This document shows positions 14,219-17,706 of a stretch of 17,706 nt of DNA, piece by piece; position 1 is the stretch's first letter, and each line of letters opens with the position of its first letter. The DNA is from an uncultured Phascolarctobacterium sp. Lineage in GTDB: Bacteria; Bacillota; Negativicutes; Acidaminococcales; Acidaminococcaceae. The notes below the pieces were generated by a model. It ran no database searches. It was not told the origin of the DNA and saw only the letters and a list, made by a program, of their open reading frames with translations. The translations under genes were made by a program, and so were the position numbers. The stretch spans positions 1 to 17,706 of the forward strand of contig CALCHC010000086.1 of NCBI GenBank assembly GCA_937901335.1, in the 5' to 3' direction.

Positions 14219-15709
14219 ATGAGTAAATATATTATGTCTTTAGATTTGGGTACTACCAGCTGCCGCAGTATTTTATTTGATAAGAACGGACAAATCTGTA
14301 GCGTAGCGCAAAAAGAGTTTACCCAATATTTTCCTGAACCTGGTTGGGTAGAGCACGATGCTGAAGAAATTTGGGCAACTCAAAAAGGTTTGATGTTTGA
14401 AGCTTTGGAAAAACTTAGCGTGGAAATGTCCGATGTTGCAGGCATTGGTATTACTAACCAACGTGAAACCACTGTGGTTTGGGATAAACATACCGGTCGC
14501 CCTGTTTGCAAAGCAATCGTTTGGCAATGCCGTCGTACTGCGGAATATTGTGACGAATTGAAAGCACAAGGTTTGGCGGATATGTTCCGGGATAAAACTG
14601 GTCTTGTGCTGGACGCTTACTTTAGCGGTACCAAATTAAAATGGATTTTAGATAATGTTCCCAATGCTCGTGAACGTGCGGAAGCAGGGGAGTTGCTCTT
14701 TGGTACTATTGATACTTGGATTATTTGGAAGCTTACTCACGGCAAGGTACACGTTACTGATTACTCCAACGCTTCCAGAACCATGCTCTTTAATATTCAT
14801 ACTTTAGAGTGGGATGAGGAGATTCTTAAAATTTTAGACATTCCTCGTCAAATGTTGCCTGAGGTTAAAGCTTCTAGCTGTCTTTATGGTCATACAGAAG
14901 CTCGCATTTTTGGCGAGGAAGTACCTATCGCTGGTGCTGCAGGGGACCAACAATGCGCTCTCTTTGGTCAAACTTGCTTTGCTCCCGGTGAAGCTAAGAA
15001 TACTTATGGCACTGGCGGTTTTATGCTGATGAACACTGGCGAAAAACCTGTTGCGTCTAAAAACGGTCTTGTTACTACTATTGCTTGGGGCGTGGACGGC
15101 AAGGTGGAATACGCTTTGGAAGGCTCCATCTTCGTAGCTGGTGCTGCTATTCAATGGTTGCGTGATCAACTTGGTTTGATTCGTGATTCTGCGGAATCTG
15201 AAGTTCTTGCTAAAGCTGTACCTGATACTAATGGTTGCTATATGGTTCCTGCTTTTGTAGGGTTGGGTGCTCCCCATTGGGATCAATACGCTCGTGGTGC
15301 TATCGTTGGTTTGACCCGTGGTACTAATCGCAATCACATCGTGCGTGCTACCTTGGAATCTTTGGCTTACCAAGTTACTGATGTTTTGAAAGCTATGGAA
15401 GAAGATAGTGGTATTAAATTAGGTACTCTTGCCGTTGACGGTGGTGCTTGTGCAAATGATTTCTTGATGCAGTTCCAAGCAGATATTATCAACACAGTAG
15501 TTGCTCGTCCTAAAACCATTGAAACTACTGCTATGGGTGCAGCGTACCTTGCAGGTCTTGCTGTTGGCTATTGGCAAAGCAAGGAAGAAATTAAAGCTAA
15601 CCACGTTATCGCTAAAGAGTTTGCTCCTAATATGGAAGAAGCTCATCGTGCAAAATTGCTTGACGGTTGGAAGAAAGCAGTTAAAAGCACTGGCGTACAT
15701 GTAATTTAA
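14219..15709 (+). CDS. glpK: Glycerol kinase
   Basis: Glycerol kinase phosphorylates glycerol to sn-glycerol 3-phosphate with ATP. The N-terminal phosphate-1 motif LDLGTTS (8-14), the segment ITNQRETTVVWDK, the FGGY-family central motif with DAYFSGTKLKWIL, the ATP-site YGTGGFML and C-terminal GGACANDFLMQFQADI are all in place. The product is 496 residues from the ATG at 14219, normal for the family. An in-frame ATG at 14204 would add five residues, but AGGTG at 14207-14211 sits seven bases before 14219 and overlaps the earlier region, so 14219 is preferred. No glpF or glpD is adjacent; the gene is monocistronic, with its own promoter and a terminator right after it. Confidence 0.96.
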   Translation: MSKYIMSLDLGTTSCRSILFDKNGQICSVAQKEFTQYFPEPGWVEHDAEEIWATQKGLMFEALEKLSVEMSDVAGIGITNQRETTVVWDKHTGRPVCKAIVWQCRRTAEYCDELKAQGLADMFRDKTGLVLDAYFSGTKLKWILDNVPNARERAEAGELLFGTIDTWIIWKLTHGKVHVTDYSNASRTMLFNIHTLEWDEEILKILDIPRQMLPEVKASSCLYGHTEARIFGEEVPIAGAAGDQQCALFGQTCFAPGEAKNTYGTGGFMLMNTGEKPVASKNGLVTTIAWGVDGKVEYALEGSIFVAGAAIQWLRDQLGLIRDSAESEVLAKAVPDTNGCYMVPAFVGLGAPHWDQYARGAIVGLTRGTNRNHIVRATLESLAYQVTDVLKAMEEDSGIKLGTLAVDGGACANDFLMQFQADIINTVVARPKTIETTAMGAAYLAGLAVGYWQSKEEIKANHVIAKEFAPNMEEAHRAKLLDGWKKAVKSTGVHVI

Positions 15710-15731
15710 AATAATAGTGTAGAAAACAAAA

Positions 15732-15766
15732 AGAAGCAGGCGTAATTGCCTGCTTCTAAATTTTTT
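15732..15766. terminator. Bidirectional terminator between glpK and the 112-aa gene
   Basis: A perfect 10-bp stem AGAAGCAGGC (15732-15741) / GCCTGCTTCT (15748-15757) is followed by AAATTTTTT, with an A-rich flank on the other side that serves the convergent gene ending at 15772. Confidence 0.88.
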
Positions 15767-15771
15767 AGAGC

Positions 15772-16110
15772 TTAGTTGCTTTTCTTTTTATGTTCTTCCA
15801 ATTGGAATTCCATCCATTTAACCATTGCCAATTTGCCAAATTCATGCCAAGTTGCGCAATCGGAGTTTTTAGCAACGTATTCGTTCCATTTGTCTTGGTT
15901 TACTTGTTCAACTTCCAAAAGGTTCATAATGCCGAAGCCGCTGCGCCAGATCATATCGTCCATGGAAGTCCATTTGCTGTTTTCTTCCAAGAATTTAGGG
16001 TTGAACAGTTCAGGGAAGCTTACTTTGTTCAAAATCTTTGCCAGTTCTTCGTCTTGGGAAAACATATTCAAATAATATTTAAAGGTTTTATCGAGTTCTT
16101 TTGCGTCCAT
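15772..16110 (-). CDS. Hypothetical 112-aa Trp-rich acidic/helical protein
   Basis: I do not recognise this 112-residue protein. It is probably helical and cytosolic, with many charged residues, no signal peptide and no membrane segment. Tryptophans are frequent: WTSMDDMIWRSGFG in the middle, DKWNEYV, TWHEFG and VKWMEF. The C-terminus is highly charged (EEHKKKSN). The single cysteine is in SDCATW. The start is firm: AGGAGG lies about 7 bases before the ATG on the minus strand (around 16118-16124). It is a single-gene unit, convergent with glpK and divergent from the Rrf2 regulator, so it may share regulation with the latter. Confidence 0.75.
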   Translation of the reverse strand: MDAKELDKTFKYYLNMFSQDEELAKILNKVSFPELFNPKFLEENSKWTSMDDMIWRSGFGIMNLLEVEQVNQDKWNEYVAKNSDCATWHEFGKLAMVKWMEFQLEEHKKKSN

Positions 16111-16217
16111 AATGTGCCTCCTAAAAAACTATACAACCTATTCTAACATAAAAGTTGTCACATTGCTAACAAAAAGCAAAATGTTTTCCTGTCTCGTCTA
16201 ATTTTTATATTTTACAA

Positions 16218-16246
16218 TTGAAATCATATAGGTTATGTAGTAAAAT
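16218..16246 (+). promoter_or_regulatory. Promoter of the Rrf2 regulator
   Basis: TTGAAA (16218-16223) and TAAAAT (16241-16246) are 17 bases apart, about 30 bases before the start codon. The spacer carries ATATAGGTTATGTAG, a possible site for autoregulation. Confidence 0.6.
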
Positions 16247-16276
16247 GATGATATCTTAGGAAAGGTTGTGAGTTTT

Positions 16277-16702
16277 ATGAAAATCTCTACGAAAGGGCGT
16301 TATGCGCTCCGACTGATGCTGGATTTGGCGATGAACCATACCGGCAATTTTATCCCCTTGAAGTCAGTAGCTCAAAGACAAAACATTTCTGATAAGTATT
16401 TGGAACAAATCATTCACTTGCTTAGTAAAGGTGGTTTTGTACAAAGTGCTCGTGGCGCACAAGGTGGCTATCGCCTGACCAGAGAACCTCAAAACTACAC
16501 CGTAGGTGAAATTCTGCGCTTAGTTGAAGGCAGCCTTGTACCTGTTGCTTGCCTTGAATGTGGCGCAAAATGTGACCAAGTTTCCAATTGTATGACCATT
16601 GATTTATATAAAGAAATGCAAAAAGCCATTGATGATATTGTTGATGGTACTACTCTTACTGATTTGATTGAAAGACATCAAGCGAAACTTGAAGAAAAAT
16701 AA
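16277..16702 (+). CDS. Rrf2-family regulator, IscR/CymR-like, probably Fe-S binding
   Basis: The 141-residue protein starts with the family signature MKISTKGRYALR and has an HTH (about 26-62, ISDKYLEQIIHLLSKGGFVQSARGAQGGYRL). Cysteines are in a loop at C92, C95, C99 and C105. IscR holds a [2Fe-2S] cluster with three cysteines at 92, 98 and 104, so a cluster is likely here, though spacing is shifted (C-x6-C-x5-C plus an extra C95). CymR, which represses cysteine genes in Bacillus, lacks such cysteines. A GTG at 16268 is in frame, but family alignment and AGGAAAGG around 16259-16265 fit ATG 16277. cysK directly follows, so control of cysteine or Fe-S metabolism is likely; I cannot choose IscR or CymR as the name. 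Confidence 0.88.
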   Translation: MKISTKGRYALRLMLDLAMNHTGNFIPLKSVAQRQNISDKYLEQIIHLLSKGGFVQSARGAQGGYRLTREPQNYTVGEILRLVEGSLVPVACLECGAKCDQVSNCMTIDLYKEMQKAIDDIVDGTTLTDLIERHQAKLEEK

Positions 16703-16714
16703 AAAATGTGCCAT

Positions 16715-16757
16715 AATCTCCTTAAGTCATATGCTTAAAGTATGTCTTAAGGAGATT
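16715..16757 (+). promoter_or_regulatory. Hairpin sequestering the cysK ribosome binding site
   Basis: AATCTCCTTAAG (16715-16726) pairs perfectly over 12 bp with CTTAAGGAGATT (16746-16757), and the stem can continue with CATA/TATG after one mismatch. The right arm contains the AAGGAG of cysK, so the hairpin would hide the start site. CTTAA(G/A) occurs three times (16721, 16734, 16746). It is followed by TTTATTATG, so it could also act as a weak terminator for the regulator gene. Confidence 0.65.
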
Positions 16758-16762
16758 TTATT

Positions 16763-17428
16763 ATGAGTAAAATTGCTGAAAAATTAACAGACCTTATAGG
16801 CAATACTCCTTTGCTTGCTTTGAATAATTATGGTAAAGCTTTGGAGCTTGAAGCTAAGGTGCTGGCTAAATTAGAATATTTTAATCCTGCTGGTAGCGCC
16901 AAGGATAGAGTTGCTGTAGCGATGATTGAAGCTGCAGAAAAGGAAGGCTTGTTAAAAGCCGGTAGCACCATCATTGAACCTACCAGTGGTAATACAGGCA
17001 TTGGTCTTGCTTGTGTGGCGGCGGTTAAGGGCTATCAAACTATTTTGACTATGCCTGATACTATGAGCATTGAGCGTCGCAATTTGTTGAAAGCTTATGG
17101 TGCGCAACTGGTGCTTACTCCTGGTGAGCTTGGTATGCAGGGCGCTATCGACAAAGCTGTGGAACTGGCGGCGATGATGGAAGGTGCGTTTATTCCTGGA
17201 CAGTTCGATAACGGGGCGAACCCTATGGCTCATTACGAAACTACAGGTCCTGAAATTTGGAGAGACACCGATGGCAAAGTGGATGGAGTTGTTGCAGGCG
17301 GAGCTGTAGGAACCTACAATGGCGGTAATTATCAGATGGAAACCATTACTGCAGATAATTATATGCAGTATATCGGAAAGTATACTGATGCATCCAAGAT
17401 TACAAACATCACATTCAAGGCAGAATAA
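16763..17428 (+). CDS. cysK: Cysteine synthase (O-acetylserine sulfhydrylase), truncated and fused in frame to foreign sequence
   Basis: Cysteine synthase makes cysteine from O-acetylserine and sulfide with PLP. The first ~179 codons are normal: IGNTPLL, the PLP lysine in NPAGSAKDR (K47), the cofactor phosphate loop of the active site PTSGNTG (73-79 region), and GQFDNGANPMAHYETTGPEIW. The family then expects DGVVAGVGTGGT; here DGVVAG is followed by GAVGTYNGGNYQMETITADN and a short unrelated tail ending at 17428. About 125 residues of the catalytic domain are missing, so the encoded protein would be inactive. The ATG has AAGGAGATTTTATT before it, inside a hairpin. An assembly chimera near 17299 is more likely than a natural fusion because the sequence after the break has a different style. 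The Rrf2 gene upstream probably regulates it. Confidence 0.85.
   Translation: MSKIAEKLTDLIGNTPLLALNNYGKALELEAKVLAKLEYFNPAGSAKDRVAVAMIEAAEKEGLLKAGSTIIEPTSGNTGIGLACVAAVKGYQTILTMPDTMSIERRNLLKAYGAQLVLTPGELGMQGAIDKAVELAAMMEGAFIPGQFDNGANPMAHYETTGPEIWRDTDGKVDGVVAGGAVGTYNGGNYQMETITADNYMQYIGKYTDASKITNITFKAE
17290..17310. other. Probable chimeric junction
   Basis: Recognisable cysK coding sequence ends at about 17299 (GTTGCAGGC), and the reading frame then continues into unrelated, differently composed sequence. The exact join cannot be placed to the base, since a few bases on either side could be shared. Confidence 0.65.
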
Positions 17429-17434
17429 GCAGCT

Positions 17435-17706
17435 ATGAATATGTTTAATAAATTTCTAAAGGTAGTCTCCGCCCTCTGGGTGGCGGCTGCCTTTTTTTCT
17501 TTCGGACTTTCTGCTCAGGAGACGTCCTCAAGGTGGATGTTCGGCAAGTCTGTCCTTTCTGATGATCAGACCTGGGAGAGCGGTCATTATATGAAGGCTA
17601 CAACCCATGGTGAGGGCCTCATGAAGGCGGTGGATGCTTCAGGCAAGGATCTTCAGACTTATAAGATAGTTAAAGGCAGGGCGGCGGCAGGACCGTTCAA
17701 GGCTGG
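17435..17706 (+). CDS. Secreted or envelope protein, N-terminal part only, Bacteroidota-like
   Basis: Ninety codons run off the end of the window. The first ~27 residues form a signal peptide: MNMFNKFLKVVSAL, a hydrophobic core (WVAAAFFSFGLS) and a likely cleavage after SAQ. The mature part begins ETSSRWMFGKSVLSDDQTW; I do not recognise it, and the polar, Gly- and Trp-containing sequence suggests an exported soluble or surface protein. The gene has no Shine-Dalgarno sequence before its ATG (GCAGCT), unlike most genes in this window, and uses codons such as CTC, GTC, TCC and AGG freely. Both features fit Bacteroidota rather than a Firmicute. It starts 6 bases after the upstream stop, so in its own genome it would be the second gene of a pair. 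A second in-frame ATG lies two codons in. Confidence 0.55.
   Translation, partial: MNMFNKFLKVVSALWVAAAFFSFGLSAQETSSRWMFGKSVLSDDQTWESGHYMKATTHGEGLMKAVDASGKDLQTYKIVKGRAAAGPFKA

Overview
The window looks like one chromosomal segment of a low-to-moderate GC, diderm Firmicute of the Negativicutes (an Acidaminococcaceae/Phascolarctobacterium-like gut bacterium is my best guess). This rests on the tig-clpP-clpX-lon-engB order, strong Shine-Dalgarno sites, sigma70-type promoters and the general look of the proteins; no database was consulted. The last ~400 bases appear to come from a different organism, probably a Bacteroidota member, so the window is probably the end of a metagenome contig with a chimeric tail.

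Layout. (1) Positions 1-5900 are an AT-rich accessory region: a 5'-truncated GIY-YIG nuclease-like gene; a calcineurin-type phosphoesterase; a minus-strand pair encoding a 738-aa protein and a 127-aa protein; a divergent WYL-domain regulator; and a Phd/Doc-type toxin-antitoxin pair. Several of these genes are separated by strong, often bidirectional, hairpin terminators. (2) Positions 6122-6295 hold a tRNA-Gly(GCC) unit with a near-perfect promoter and a terminator. (3) Positions 6300-13728 are the protein quality-control block: trigger factor, ClpP, ClpX, LonA, the ribosome-assembly GTPase EngB and an AbrB-family membrane protein, all on the plus strand, with hairpins between tig/clpP and clpX/lon. 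(4) Positions 13919-14125 look like a tiny independent transcription unit with a 19-codon ORF. (5) glpK, an orphan 112-aa gene on the minus strand, an IscR/CymR-like Rrf2 regulator and cysK follow. cysK breaks off near 17299 inside a conserved glycine-rich loop and reads in frame into unrelated sequence, followed by a secreted-protein gene start without a Shine-Dalgarno site.

The most unusual item is the 738-aa protein at 1832-4048. Its N-terminal ~390 residues can be aligned by eye with the palm/zinc-motif segment and the fingers segment of PolC, the replicative DNA polymerase of low-GC Gram-positives. However, about 100 residues of the palm, including the third catalytic aspartate motif, are gone. 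The PHP, exonuclease and C-terminal clamp-binding parts are also absent, and a ~345-residue C-terminal region that I do not recognise is added. It has an intact frame and a strong ribosome binding site, lies upstream of a small partner gene and is divergent from a WYL regulator with a candidate shared operator. I regard this as a candidate undescribed PolC-derived accessory (possibly defence) module; the function is inference only.
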